Source of the DNA: Nonlabens agnitus
GTDB lineage: Bacteria > Bacteroidota > Bacteroidia > Flavobacteriales > Flavobacteriaceae
NCBI RefSeq assembly: GCF_002994045.1
Contig: NZ_MQUC01000003.1
Location: forward strand, 403,501-467,500
Direction: 5' to 3'
DNA: 64,000 bases
Shown here one piece after another: positions 28,388 to 37,680 of this stretch. Below the pieces are notes generated by a model. The model was not told the DNA's origin. It saw nothing but the letters and a program-made list of their open reading frames with translations, and made no database searches. Numbering within the stretch: the first letter of the stretch is position 1; every line of letters starts with the position of its first letter. The position numbers and the translations under genes are program-made.

Positions 28388-29184
28388 ATATACTGAAACA
28401 GTAAAGGGAATTCGCTCTGGAAAGCTACCGGTGACTCAAAGAAATACTCCGTGAGTACTGCCATAAATTCGTACTGATTTGTGAACGCATAGTCTCTGAA
28501 AAATTGAGAAAGTTCCAACCTATTCCGTACTTCTCGATCTTTTAAGGCCATCAGTAAAAGATGATGGTATTTATGATATCTCAAGGCATCTATGTGTTGC
28601 GAGCGTTCGCTCTCAATATGAATCACATGAGTAAATTCGTGCAGCGCTAGATGGAAATTATCGTCTTCTACCTGTATTCCTGCCAGCACATCAGGCCAAG
28701 ACAAGGCCAGCACTTTTGCTCTGGGATTGAACTCACCTTTGTGTAAGGCTTGATTCGCAGCGCTTTCAAAAGGCGTGTCAAATATCAAAATGGTCTCCAG
28801 ATTATCCATCATATAATTACGCCTACCGAAGGTGAGCATTACCGCAATAATGGCTATCGTGACCTTTTGATGATCCTGCACTGGTTTCCCATAACGATGG
28901 TTAAAACTTTTATAGGCTATGAAACATGCAACACGATGTTCAAACTGTTTTTGATACTTAGGCGAGAGATTTTTATAAAAGGAGAATTCTTGAAGAGTTC
29001 GCTTTCGCGAAAGCGATAACCTTCTCCAGCTTACCACTTGTCTATACCATAGAAAATCCTTTCGATTTTGCAGGTATCTCAAGATAAGATGAATGATCGC
29101 AGCAAGCAGTATGAGCCCAACAAGCGCATACCCGTATGGCGCCAACCACTGCTGCGTGTCACTAGGTATTAGCAGTCTTGGCAA
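28339..29184 (-). CDS. MtfA-like zinc-dependent peptidase, membrane-anchored (TTG start)
   Basis: 281 residues. One N-terminal membrane helix (about 15-36), then a soluble metallopeptidase domain with HEFTHVIH (HExxH form) and a downstream EFMAVLTEYFFESP glutamate motif, as in MtfA, the enzyme that in E. coli relieves Mlc repression. E. coli MtfA lacks the membrane anchor. No ATG is available in front of the anchor, so TTG 29184 is the likely start, one base behind the Bax-inhibitor gene stop. The palindrome (29000-29015) encodes LSRKR in the juxtamembrane region. Confidence 0.87.
   Translation of the reverse strand: MPRLLIPSDTQQWLAPYGYALVGLILLAAIIHLILRYLQNRKDFLWYRQVVSWRRLSLSRKRTLQEFSFYKNLSPKYQKQFEHRVACFIAYKSFNHRYGKPVQDHQKVTIAIIAVMLTFGRRNYMMDNLETILIFDTPFESAANQALHKGEFNPRAKVLALSWPDVLAGIQVEDDNFHLALHEFTHVIHIESERSQHIDALRYHKYHHLLLMALKDREVRNRLELSQFFRDYAFTNQYEFMAVLTEYFFESPVAFQSEFPLLFQYIQTALLYKTDWLTGLE
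29000..29015. repeat. 16-bp palindrome, copy 8
   Basis: Exact copy in the MtfA-like gene, LSRKR frame, at the border between the membrane anchor and the peptidase domain. Confidence 0.95.
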
Positions 29185-29185
29185 A

Positions 29186-29905
29186 TTAGTCGTTTGACAT
29201 GAAGATGCTCAAGATGTACCAGAATAATAGCATTAATGAAGCAAAAAGCCCAAGTGATGCACCTACATATTGATCTGTAGAATATTTGTGGACTAGTTGC
29301 GAAGTTTGATATAAGATCGTTCCAGCGGCTAAAACAATCATTCCAGCACTAAAGAACAGTCCTAGATTAAAACCGAAAATCATCCCGGCAACGATCGCAC
29401 CTACGGCTATCAAAAAGCCTATGGCAAGAATACTGCGTAGGAATGAAAAGTCTTTTTTGGTAATCAATACTACGGCGCTCAATCCAGTAAATAGAGCTAG
29501 TGTCATGATTGCAGCTTGATTGATGACTGCAAAATAATCGCCTTGCAGATAGTAAATCGCGATGTAAAGCAGCGGTACAAAAATGATCGCCTCTGCCAGT
29601 ACAAATAGGAAAAGCGCCAGATATTGCTTGGTCTTGTCGTGTGTGGTATGCGCCAGTTTTTCAGCATAATTAGTCGCAAACATAAAAGCGCCTAAAACCA
29701 GTAACCATTTCCATCCTTGGGTAAGAGACAACATAAGATCTACCAGCGGATCGATGCGTAGCAATACTGTTTCAATAACAATAAACAGTAAGGTAGCAAG
29801 AGCCACATGACCATAGGTCTTACGGTAAAATGCCGCTCGGGTATGGTCCGTAACCTCAATCAAAGGCTGATATGTCGTTGTGTTTTTATATTCGGTAGTT
29901 TCCAT
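29186..29905 (-). CDS. Bax inhibitor-1 / YccA-type membrane protein
   Basis: 239 residues with seven predicted membrane helices after a 35-residue cytoplasmic start. Layout and the C-terminal LLFWYILSIF ending fit the BI-1/YccA family of pH-sensitive calcium leak channels and FtsH modulators. It forms a pair with the MtfA-like peptidase (one-base gap); membrane quality control is a plausible shared theme but inferred. Its 5' leader contains a long inverted repeat at 29927-29988. Confidence 0.85.
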   Translation of the reverse strand: METTEYKNTTTYQPLIEVTDHTRAAFYRKTYGHVALATLLFIVIETVLLRIDPLVDLMLSLTQGWKWLLVLGAFMFATNYAEKLAHTTHDKTKQYLALFLFVLAEAIIFVPLLYIAIYYLQGDYFAVINQAAIMTLALFTGLSAVVLITKKDFSFLRSILAIGFLIAVGAIVAGMIFGFNLGLFFSAGMIVLAAGTILYQTSQLVHKYSTDQYVGASLGLFASLMLLFWYILSIFMSND

Positions 29906-30360
29906 GTTTTTTAATTTGAGTTTGCTGTTACTGACTATAGAAGAAAACGTTTAATGGATTGTTTTACTTCTATAGCAGTCAATGTAACAAAGATATTTAA
30001 TAAATCTATAGACGTATCCATTAGGCATTGCGATAAAAGCATAAGAAAATCTCAAAAGTTTTAATCTTAAACTCTTTTATTGACTCAATGATTACATTGT
30101 TGTGGGTTTCAATAATAGTGCCTAACAGGACCTAGTTAAATCGAACTTTATAGATGCTTCAATTATTCGACTGGTTCCGTCAGCTTGAGCAATTTCAATG
30201 TTTTCCAGAATAGTCATTACGTGAAAACTTTTCTTCCTCGAGGCAACTTTCACATTTCCCTATCATTTAATTGTGGCTTGCTGCCTTAATTTTCAAAATA
30301 TCCATTGCCGGTCACAATTTATAAGGATCGCAAACGAATATATAAAAGGTAAGATTGTTT
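29906..30360. other. Divergent intergenic region (455 bases)
   Basis: Lies between the Bax-inhibitor gene and the RND efflux operon and must hold both promoters. It contains the inverted repeat at 29927-29988 and a 31-codon minus-strand open frame (30121-30216) with no recognisable product. No tRNA, IS end or palindrome copy is seen. Confidence 0.7.
29927..29988. repeat. Long imperfect inverted repeat in leader of Bax-inhibitor gene
   Basis: Left arm 29927-29948 (GTTACTGACTATAGAAGAAAAC) and right arm 29961-29988 pair along about 20 positions with three small bulges, round a 12-base loop. No T-run follows on either strand. It could be a 5' UTR hairpin of the minus-strand mRNA or a regulator site. 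Confidence 0.6.
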
Positions 30361-31830
30361 TTGAAAAAGATTCTACTACTCATACTCATTGCTTTTTTAA
30401 CGCATTCTTGTCTGGTGACTAAAAATTACCAAGAACCAGAACTGGACGTCCCAACCGTTTATAGGGACTTTAAGGAAATCGATTCTACCTCAATGGCTAT
30501 GGTGCCTTATGAGTGTTTTTTCAATGACCCATTACTACTAGACTACATTGATGAAGCACTTACTAACAATTATGATATGCGTCTGGCACTTCAAAATGTG
30601 TATCGATCGCAGGCATTATATCGGCAAGGAAGAGCTGGTTACGTACCTACTTTGAATGTGGACGCGTCGGTCAATTCATCAGATTTTAGTGATAATAGTT
30701 TTCAGGGACAGCAAGCTCGTCAAGGAAACCAGTCCAGCGATGGCAATGTTCCTTCACGCATTGAACAGTATGACCTTACTGGGACACTGGATTGGGAAAT
30801 TGATCTTTGGGGTGGCATTACCAGCAACAAAAGAGCAACAGCTGCAGCTTATTTACAGAGCGAGGCTGGACAACGACTGGTCAAGACTTCTATCATTTCA
30901 AATGTGGCCTCGCAATATTACTTGCTCATGGCACTTGACGAGCAGTTGGAAATTGCCCAGCAGGCTGTGGAAGCCAGAAAAGGAAGTTTTGACATCACAG
31001 AAAAACTTAAAAAAGCTGGTCTGGAACGTGAAGTGGCCGTGCAACAATCTGGTTCGCAATTGAAGATTGCAGAATTGCTCGCACTGGATCTGGAGTTGCA
31101 AATCAAGCTTGCCGAAAATGCTTTCAGCGTCCTATTAGGGAAAAACCCGCAAGAGGTTTCTCGTGGAAAGATCGATAGTACCTTTCTGGATAGAGAAATT
31201 GAGATAGGATTGCCGTCGCAATTATTGAGAAACCGACCCGATGTGGTGCAGGCAGAATTCAACTTAATTAATGCCTTTGAGCTGGAAAATGTGGCGCGAG
31301 CAGATTTTTATCCGCAATTAAATATTGGAGCTTCTGCTGGATTTAGAAGTGTGAATGCCAGCGACTGGATAAGTAGCGCTTCATTGTTTAATACACTTGT
31401 CGCCGGTCTGGCACAGCCCATTTTGAACAACCGAAGAATCAAGACCAATTTTGAGGTAGCTCAAATCAATCAACAAACCGCATCACTGGAGTTCAAACAG
31501 ACCTTGTTGACAGCCTATCAAGAGGTTAATGATGCGTGGTTTACCCAAAACTCGCTTACAGAACAATACAAGGTGCGACAGGAGCAAGTGGAATTTCTCG
31601 ACAATGCGACAGACTATTCCTTCCGGCTTTATCAAAGCGGTCTTTCCAGTTATCTAGAGGTGCTCATCGCAGATTCCAACAAATTGAATGCCCAGATTGA
31701 ATTGGTAAACCTAAAACTCAATCAGCTTAACGCAACCGTAGAGTTGTACCGTGCTTTGGGTGGCGGCTGGAATAAGAAGATTGAACCTGCAAGTACCATG
31801 TTGTCTAATGAAGAGAAGAAGAATGATTGA
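30361..31830 (+). CDS. Outer-membrane efflux channel lipoprotein (TolC/NodT type, TTG start)
   Basis: 489 residues. Lipobox in LIAFLTHSCLV; two OEP-family repeats, each with long helices and a beta-barrel insert. LTGTLDWEIDLWGG and RRPDVVQAE-like (NRPDVVQAEFNL) are hallmark segments. The frame allows TTG at 30355 and 30361 but no ATG; TTG 30361 gives the classic M-K-K-I-L-L signal start. It is the first gene of the efflux operon, ahead of adaptor and pump, which is the reverse of the more usual adaptor-pump-channel order. Confidence 0.93.
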   Translation: MKKILLLILIAFLTHSCLVTKNYQEPELDVPTVYRDFKEIDSTSMAMVPYECFFNDPLLLDYIDEALTNNYDMRLALQNVYRSQALYRQGRAGYVPTLNVDASVNSSDFSDNSFQGQQARQGNQSSDGNVPSRIEQYDLTGTLDWEIDLWGGITSNKRATAAAYLQSEAGQRLVKTSIISNVASQYYLLMALDEQLEIAQQAVEARKGSFDITEKLKKAGLEREVAVQQSGSQLKIAELLALDLELQIKLAENAFSVLLGKNPQEVSRGKIDSTFLDREIEIGLPSQLLRNRPDVVQAEFNLINAFELENVARADFYPQLNIGASAGFRSVNASDWISSASLFNTLVAGLAQPILNNRRIKTNFEVAQINQQTASLEFKQTLLTAYQEVNDAWFTQNSLTEQYKVRQEQVEFLDNATDYSFRLYQSGLSSYLEVLIADSNKLNAQIELVNLKLNQLNATVELYRALGGGWNKKIEPASTMLSNEEKKND

Positions 31831-31835
31831 AGTTA

Positions 31836-31851
31836 CGCTTTCGCGAAAGCG
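31836..31851. repeat. 16-bp palindrome, copy 9
   Basis: Exact copy, six bases after the TolC-like stop codon, in the 154-base gap before the adaptor gene. It could act as an mRNA hairpin between these operon genes. Confidence 0.95.
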
Positions 31852-31984
31852 AATTTCAAACACACCTCATCGCTTTAATAGAGTTCATGATTTGAAATAT
31901 AAATTGAAACAAGTGGGCTAATGACGCAACCGAAGCCATCAGAACAAATTTAAACCCCAGCGATATTCTGGGAAGCTATATATT

Positions 31985-33142
31985 ATGAAGACCTATCACA
32001 TCATATTGTCCTGCCTGATGACATTGGCGCTTTGCTGCTCATGTTCTGAAGAGCAAAAAGAGCAAAGAATACCGCAGTTGCCCGTTCTGAAGGTAGAAAA
32101 GAGAACAGTAAATGACACCACAATATTTCCCGCTAATGTGGAAGGTGTCAAGAACATCGAGATAAGACCTAAAATTCAAGGATTTATTGAAAAAATTTAT
32201 GTGGATGAAGGTGCGTACGTGCAAAAAGGCGACCTGCTGTTTGAACTGGAAGCAGAACCCTTGCAAGCCGAAGCTCAAGCTGCGCGTGATGCTATAGGCA
32301 TTGCCCGTGCAGATCGATACAACGCACAAGTTGATGTGGATAAACTCATACCACTGGTAAAAGACGGCATCATCAGTGACGTGGAATTAAAGAAAGCACA
32401 AGCTGGCCTGGAACAGGCAAACTCAAGATTGAAGGAAAGTGAAAACGTGTATCGCAGTGCACAGCGCATGTCGAATTACAAGACCATCGTGAGTCCAGTG
32501 ACCGGTCGCATCAATTCATTGCCTTATAGGTTAGGCTCTCTTGTGGGACCAACGGATGCCATGGCGTTAACCACCGTAAGCCAGAACGATAGTGTATTTG
32601 TTTACTTTTCCATGGATGAGAAAGATTATGTCTCATTTTTAAAGGAAACTAAGGGAACCACACTTCAAGAGAAAATAGCAAACTTTCCAGAAGTGGTTTT
32701 TGAATTATCCAACGGTAACAACTATAATCAAAAGGGAAGGATCCAAACCACAACGGGTACGATCAACAGTTCTACGGGAAGCATCACATTCAGAGCGATT
32801 TTTCCCAATCCAGATGGCGTACTGCTCAATGGATATAGTGGTTTGATGAAAATTCCGATTGCTTACAATAACGTTGTTGTGGTACCTGCAGAATCCACTT
32901 ATAAACAACAAACGCTTACCTATCTTTTTAAGCTGGCCAATAAGGATACCATTTATAATACACTTGTCGATATAGAAAAGCGTGTTGGGAATGTGGTGAT
33001 TGTCAATTCAGGTATTAAAGTAGGTGATACCATTCTAGCCAAAGGACTTGGAAAAGTGCAGGATAGTAGTAAGATCAAGCCTAGGCTTATTGCTTTGGAT
33101 AGTGTTTTGGGAAATGTAAAAAACACCTTTAGGAATGAATAA
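31985..33142 (+). CDS. RND efflux periplasmic adaptor lipoprotein (HlyD/AcrA family)
   Basis: 385 residues. A lipobox cysteine in LALCCSCSEE anchors it. Order of parts: beta-barrel start, lipoyl half-motifs (IEIRPKIQGFIEKIYVDEGAYVQKGDLLFEL), a helical hairpin of about 70 residues, the second lipoyl half (TIVSPVTGRINSLPYRLGSLV), a beta-barrel and the membrane-proximal domain. It bridges the pump and the TolC-like channel. It overlaps the pump gene by eight bases. Confidence 0.94.
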   Translation: MKTYHIILSCLMTLALCCSCSEEQKEQRIPQLPVLKVEKRTVNDTTIFPANVEGVKNIEIRPKIQGFIEKIYVDEGAYVQKGDLLFELEAEPLQAEAQAARDAIGIARADRYNAQVDVDKLIPLVKDGIISDVELKKAQAGLEQANSRLKESENVYRSAQRMSNYKTIVSPVTGRINSLPYRLGSLVGPTDAMALTTVSQNDSVFVYFSMDEKDYVSFLKETKGTTLQEKIANFPEVVFELSNGNNYNQKGRIQTTTGTINSSTGSITFRAIFPNPDGVLLNGYSGLMKIPIAYNNVVVVPAESTYKQQTLTYLFKLANKDTIYNTLVDIEKRVGNVVIVNSGIKVGDTILAKGLGKVQDSSKIKPRLIALDSVLGNVKNTFRNE

Positions 33143-36100
33143 ATTCCTCAAAATATTTATCGATAATCCAGTTTTATCTACCGTGATTTCTATTGTGGTG
33201 GTGATTTTGGGAATACTTGGCTTTAATAATCTGCCGGTGACCCAATATCCGCAGATCGCGCCACCAACGGTCGAGGTAACGGCAACATTTCCAGGTGCAG
33301 GTGCACAGACCATTCTGGAAAGCGTTGTAGTGCCACTCGAGCAGGAAATCAATGGTGTACAAGGCATTGATTATATCACCTCGACGGCGAGTAATAGTGG
33401 TAATGCCACCATTACCATTTTCTTCAAACAAGGAACCGATCCTGATATTGCTGCGGTAAATGTTCAAAATCGTGTGGCACGGGCAAATCCATTACTTCCT
33501 GCAGAGGTCATTAACAGCGGTATTGTCACTCAAAAGAAGCAGAATAGCTCGTTGATGTATTTATCCTTTAGAAGCACAACAGATGATTTTGACGAGATTT
33601 TTGTGCAGAATTATATTGATATCAAAGTGGTTCCAGTTCTTCAAAGAATTGAAGGAGTAGCACAGGTCTCATCAGGCAGTGGTAAGGCATACACCATGCG
33701 CATCTGGATCAAACCAGATAAACTCGCGGCCTATGCCTTGCAACCATCTGACGTTCTCGCGGCATTGAACGAGCAAAGCGTGGAAGCGGCACCAGGAACT
33801 TTGGGACAAAATTCAGGTACTGCATTCGAATATACGCTGCAGTATCAAGGCCGATTCAGTTCGATCGAAGAGTACGAAAATATTGTGCTGAAAGCCATCG
33901 ACAATAATCAGTATTTGACACTTAAGCAAGTGGCAGATATTGAGCTGGATGCCTTTAGCTATACTTCCATTTCAGAAACTAACGGTGAACGATCTGTAGG
34001 TTTAGGGATTTTTCAATCGCCTGGATCCAATGCACAAAAGGTGATTCAAGACCTTGAAGTAGAACTAGAGCAACTAGCGGCAGACTTCCCGAAAGGAATG
34101 GACTACATCATTGATTACAATATCAATGATTTTTTAGAAGCGTCCATTGATAATTTGATCAATACTTTTTTGATTGCATTTGCACTGGTTTTTGTCGTTG
34201 TTTTTGTTTTTCTACAAGATATACGTACGACTATTATTCCAGCTATTGCGGTACCTGTATCTGTAGTTGGAACGTTTTTCTTCTTGAATTTGTTGGGCTA
34301 TTCCTTGAACCTCTTGACATTATTCGCGCTGATTCTTGCCATAGGAATCGTTGTTGACGACGCCATTGTCGTTACAGAAGCTGTCAAGTCCAAAATGGAA
34401 AACGGTGAAAAAAGCGCTAGAAAGGCCAGTATAGATGCGATGAAGGAAATATCAGGAGCAATCATCGCGACGACCCTTGTGATGGCAGCAGTGTTTATTC
34501 CGGTAACTTTTTTGACAGGTCCAACTGGGATCTTTTTTGGGCAATTTGGAGTCACGTTGATTATTTCTATTGTAATATCTTCTATAAACGCACTCACGTT
34601 AAGTCCAGCATTAAGTGCTTTAATCCTAAAACCTGAAGACGGCGAAGAAGAAAACAAAAGCTTTTTAAGGCGATTTTTTAATGGCTTTAATCAGAAGTTT
34701 GACCAGCTCAAGGATCGTTACGAGAGCGTTTTAAATAGTTTGAGCAGTAAACTTGTAATTACGGGTATTGTGCTTGCCGTTGCCTTGGGAGCTATCTTTT
34801 TTATCAATAATAACATTCCTAAAGGTTTTGTGCCAACTGAAGATAAAGGAGTGGTATTTGCAAACGTGACTTTACCAGATGGAGCTTCCATGGATCGTAC
34901 CTATCAGATCATGGCAGATTTTAGTGAGCAAGCTAAAAACATCGAAGGCATTGAGTCAATATCGTTTTCTACAGGATCCAATTTTTTTAATGGTACTGGA
35001 GGTTCTTATGCATTGGCCTATCTACCCTTAGAGAAATGGAGTGAAAGAGATGCGGACTCCTTATCCATCAATTCGATTATTAAACAGCTCAATGGGGTTG
35101 CCGCTTCATTTCCAGATGCGCAAATGACCTTTTTCCAGCCAGCGCAGGTGCCTGGTTATAGTGGTTCTGGAGGTTTTTCGTTCAATGTTTTAAGTGAAAG
35201 CGACGCATCCTTGGACGATCTTAATCAAGAAACAAAAAAACTTACTGCACGCCTTAATCAACGACCCGAGATTGCCATGACGAGAGCCACGTTTAGCAAT
35301 GAGTTTCCTCAATATCAAATTGAATTGGACTTACCTAAAATCAAAGCCGCAGGAATTGATGCAAATACGATATTAGGATCTTTACAAGGTTATATTGGTG
35401 GAATATATGCCTCAAACTTTAGCAAGTTTGGAAAGCAGTATAAGGTTTACGTACAGGCCTTACCAGAGTACCGTAGAACCAAAGAGGATTTTAAAAAGAT
35501 TTTTGTTCGCAATGATAAAGGAGAAATGGCGCCCATAACAGAGTTTTTCACTCTAAAAGAGATCAACGGTGCTCAGTCCATAAATAGATTCAATCTGTTT
35601 AATGCCATTGGTGTTAATGGATCCATTCAGGAAGGTTACAGTACCGGTGATGCAATTGCTACCATCAAAGAAGAAGCCCAGAGTTTGAAACGCGGCTATA
35701 AATTAGGTTTCAATGGTTTGACTAGAGAAGAGATCGAGGCAGAAGGTCAATTACAAGTGATTCTTGTACTTAGCTTGGTTTTTATGTACTTTTTCTTGGC
35801 TGTTCAATACAAAAGCTACATCATCCCATTGGCGGTAATTCTTTCTTTGCCGCTAGGTGTCCTAGGTTCTTACCTATTTACGTACCTATTCGGATTAGAA
35901 AACAACATTTATTTCAGGATCGCCTTGATCATGCTTGTCGGTTTGCTGGCAAAAAATGCGATTCTGATAGTAGAGTTTGGTCAACAAAAACGTAGAGATG
36001 GAGAATCCATAAAAGATGCTGCGATCCAAGCAGCTAAGGAACGATTAAGGCCAGTCTTGATGACCTCGATCGCTTTTATTGCAGGTATGGTTCCTTTAAT

Positions 36101-36281
36101 TATCGCCTCTGGAGTAGGCGCTAAAGGTAACCGTTCCATAGGAACCGGTGCCGCAGGAGGCTTATTTGTGGGTACACTATTATTGATCATATTCGTGCCT
36201 ATGCTCTTCATTGTATTTCAGAATTTGCATGAAAAGGTGGTGGGGAAATTATTTACAGAAGAAGACGAAGATGATTCATAG
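33135..36281 (+). CDS. RND multidrug efflux transporter (AcrB/HAE1 family)
   Basis: 1048 residues with 12 membrane helices in two halves and two large periplasmic loops. The N-terminus MNKFLKIFIDNPVLSTVISI and GVVDDAIVVTE (proton-relay aspartates in helix 4: GIVVDDAIVV) are typical, as is the second-half helix 10 MLVGLLAKNAILIVEF with the essential lysine. Substrates are probably hydrophobic compounds. An ECF sigma factor gene follows 127 bases later on the same strand. Confidence 0.96.
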   Translation: MNKFLKIFIDNPVLSTVISIVVVILGILGFNNLPVTQYPQIAPPTVEVTATFPGAGAQTILESVVVPLEQEINGVQGIDYITSTASNSGNATITIFFKQGTDPDIAAVNVQNRVARANPLLPAEVINSGIVTQKKQNSSLMYLSFRSTTDDFDEIFVQNYIDIKVVPVLQRIEGVAQVSSGSGKAYTMRIWIKPDKLAAYALQPSDVLAALNEQSVEAAPGTLGQNSGTAFEYTLQYQGRFSSIEEYENIVLKAIDNNQYLTLKQVADIELDAFSYTSISETNGERSVGLGIFQSPGSNAQKVIQDLEVELEQLAADFPKGMDYIIDYNINDFLEASIDNLINTFLIAFALVFVVVFVFLQDIRTTIIPAIAVPVSVVGTFFFLNLLGYSLNLLTLFALILAIGIVVDDAIVVTEAVKSKMENGEKSARKASIDAMKEISGAIIATTLVMAAVFIPVTFLTGPTGIFFGQFGVTLIISIVISSINALTLSPALSALILKPEDGEEENKSFLRRFFNGFNQKFDQLKDRYESVLNSLSSKLVITGIVLAVALGAIFFINNNIPKGFVPTEDKGVVFANVTLPDGASMDRTYQIMADFSEQAKNIEGIESISFSTGSNFFNGTGGSYALAYLPLEKWSERDADSLSINSIIKQLNGVAASFPDAQMTFFQPAQVPGYSGSGGFSFNVLSESDASLDDLNQETKKLTARLNQRPEIAMTRATFSNEFPQYQIELDLPKIKAAGIDANTILGSLQGYIGGIYASNFSKFGKQYKVYVQALPEYRRTKEDFKKIFVRNDKGEMAPITEFFTLKEINGAQSINRFNLFNAIGVNGSIQEGYSTGDAIATIKEEAQSLKRGYKLGFNGLTREEIEAEGQLQVILVLSLVFMYFFLAVQYKSYIIPLAVILSLPLGVLGSYLFTYLFGLENNIYFRIALIMLVGLLAKNAILIVEFGQQKRRDGESIKDAAIQAAKERLRPVLMTSIAFIAGMVPLIIASGVGAKGNRSIGTGAAGGLFVGTLLLIIFVPMLFIVFQNLHEKVVGKLFTEEDEDDS

Positions 36282-36408
36282 AAATCTCTTAGTACTGGCT
36301 ACATTGAAATGAATCGAACTCCTTAAATTTAAAGAGACTCCATTTGATTTTTGTCAACGACTAGAAAAACATTAAACCTTTATTATTTTTAAGAGTCAAA
36401 ACTATTGA

Positions 36409-36957
36409 ATGAGCCAAACAACCGACCGCGAAATTCTTGATCTCATTGCAAACCCTAAGTCACTGGACAAAGGTTTTCGCATGCTTGTGAAAGAACATCA
36501 GCAAAACCTTTACTGGCAAATACGTAAGATCCTGCTCAACCACGAGGATGCAGATGATGTGCTGCAAAATGTCTTTATCAAGATCTTTAGAGGCTTGCCT
36601 AATTTTAAAGGTGATAGTAAATTGAGTACCTGGATGTTTAGAATTGCATACAATGAAAGTATGACCTTTCTCAAACGCAAATCTAAAATCGTCCAGATCA
36701 ACAGTGCCGAAATGCAAGATTACCTAGTGCAGCAACTGGAAGCAGATGTGTATTTCACGGGTGATGATGTACAAATGCAACTCCAAAAAGCACTGGTAAG
36801 ATTACCAGACCGGCAACGGGAGATTTTTAACATGAGGTACTACGACGAGATCAAGTTTAAGGATATCGCCGAAATTTTGGAACTTAGTGAAGGCGCTGTA
36901 AAATCAAGCTATCATATAGCAGCAAAAAAGATAGAGTCTTACCTTAAGGGAGATTAA
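36409..36957 (+). CDS. ECF-type RNA polymerase sigma factor
   Basis: 182 residues. Region sigma2 (about 20-90) with DADDVLQNVFIKIFRGLPNFKG-like helices and the TWMFRIAYNE promoter-melting segment; region sigma4 (about 125-175) with LPDRQREIFNMRYYDEIKFKDIAEIL and the helix-turn-helix SEGAVKSSYHIAAKKI. It heads a three-gene unit with a putative anti-sigma protein and a Spy-like periplasmic protein. Confidence 0.95.
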   Translation: MSQTTDREILDLIANPKSLDKGFRMLVKEHQQNLYWQIRKILLNHEDADDVLQNVFIKIFRGLPNFKGDSKLSTWMFRIAYNESMTFLKRKSKIVQINSAEMQDYLVQQLEADVYFTGDDVQMQLQKALVRLPDRQREIFNMRYYDEIKFKDIAEILELSEGAVKSSYHIAAKKIESYLKGD

Positions 36958-36987
36958 ACTAATCGCCATAATTGGTGTCATAGAAAC

Positions 36988-37680
36988 ATGAAAAAGAAGA
37001 ACACACATAACGATTTAGGTTTTAAAGTACCGCAAGGATACTTTAAGGCAAACATAGATCGGTTGTGCGATAACGTGAAACCTGCGCAAGAGCGTGAGGA
37101 TTCTCAATTTTCTGTGCCTTCTGGTTATTTTGACGGCTTGGAGGATCGTATTATGAATGCCGTGCGTTCTGATCAGGATGCAGATGCGGTCAATGCGAAT
37201 GGTTTTGAAGTGCCTAAAGGTTATTTTGATGGTTTGGAAGATCGTGTGATGAACACAGTGGCGCAAAGTGAGCGTTCTGCAAACGATAAGGAACTACCAT
37301 TTACTACACCAGATAACTATTTTGAGCAACTGGAAAAACGAGTACTGGAAGCAACTGTCGATAAGCCAGTAGTCAAGCTGGAAAGAGATTACCCATCATG
37401 GGTAATTCCAATGATTGCTGTTGCCGCCATATTTGTTGCTGCTCTTGCTATAGATGGATTCTGGCCTCAAAATGCACTGACCATTCAAGATCTGGAAAAT
37501 GAAGAGATAGCTCTTTATTTAGCTGAAACAGACTTTATATCTGATCGCGACGCGATTAATATTTTATACTCAGATACTGATATTCTCGATACTGCAAATT
37601 TTGAAACCTCTATAAGTAATGATGAATTGCTAAACTACCTTGCAGATGAGGTAGATATGAACCAAATGTTGGAAGAATGA
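36988..37680 (+). CDS. Single-pass membrane protein with four VPxGYF-type repeats, probable anti-sigma factor
   Basis: 230 residues. The cytoplasmic N-terminus carries four repeats about 35-45 residues apart: FKVPQGYF, FSVPSGYFDGLEDRIMNAV, FEVPKGYFDGLEDRVMNTV and FTTPDNYFEQLEKRVLEAT. One membrane helix (about 136-155, IPMIAVAAIFVAALAIDGFW) is followed by an acidic outside tail (about 75 residues). Bacteroidota proteins beside ECF sigma genes often have one such motif; four is unusual. Position after the sigma gene suggests sigma binding, but no classical ZAS domain is seen. It overlaps the next gene by four bases. Confidence 0.8.
   Translation: MKKKNTHNDLGFKVPQGYFKANIDRLCDNVKPAQEREDSQFSVPSGYFDGLEDRIMNAVRSDQDADAVNANGFEVPKGYFDGLEDRVMNTVAQSERSANDKELPFTTPDNYFEQLEKRVLEATVDKPVVKLERDYPSWVIPMIAVAAIFVAALAIDGFWPQNALTIQDLENEEIALYLAETDFISDRDAINILYSDTDILDTANFETSISNDELLNYLADEVDMNQMLEE

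Noticed and set aside
30121..30216. 31-codon minus-strand open frame upstream of the efflux operon
   Set aside because: Short, no recognisable product, no ribosome or promoter evidence; left only as a note.
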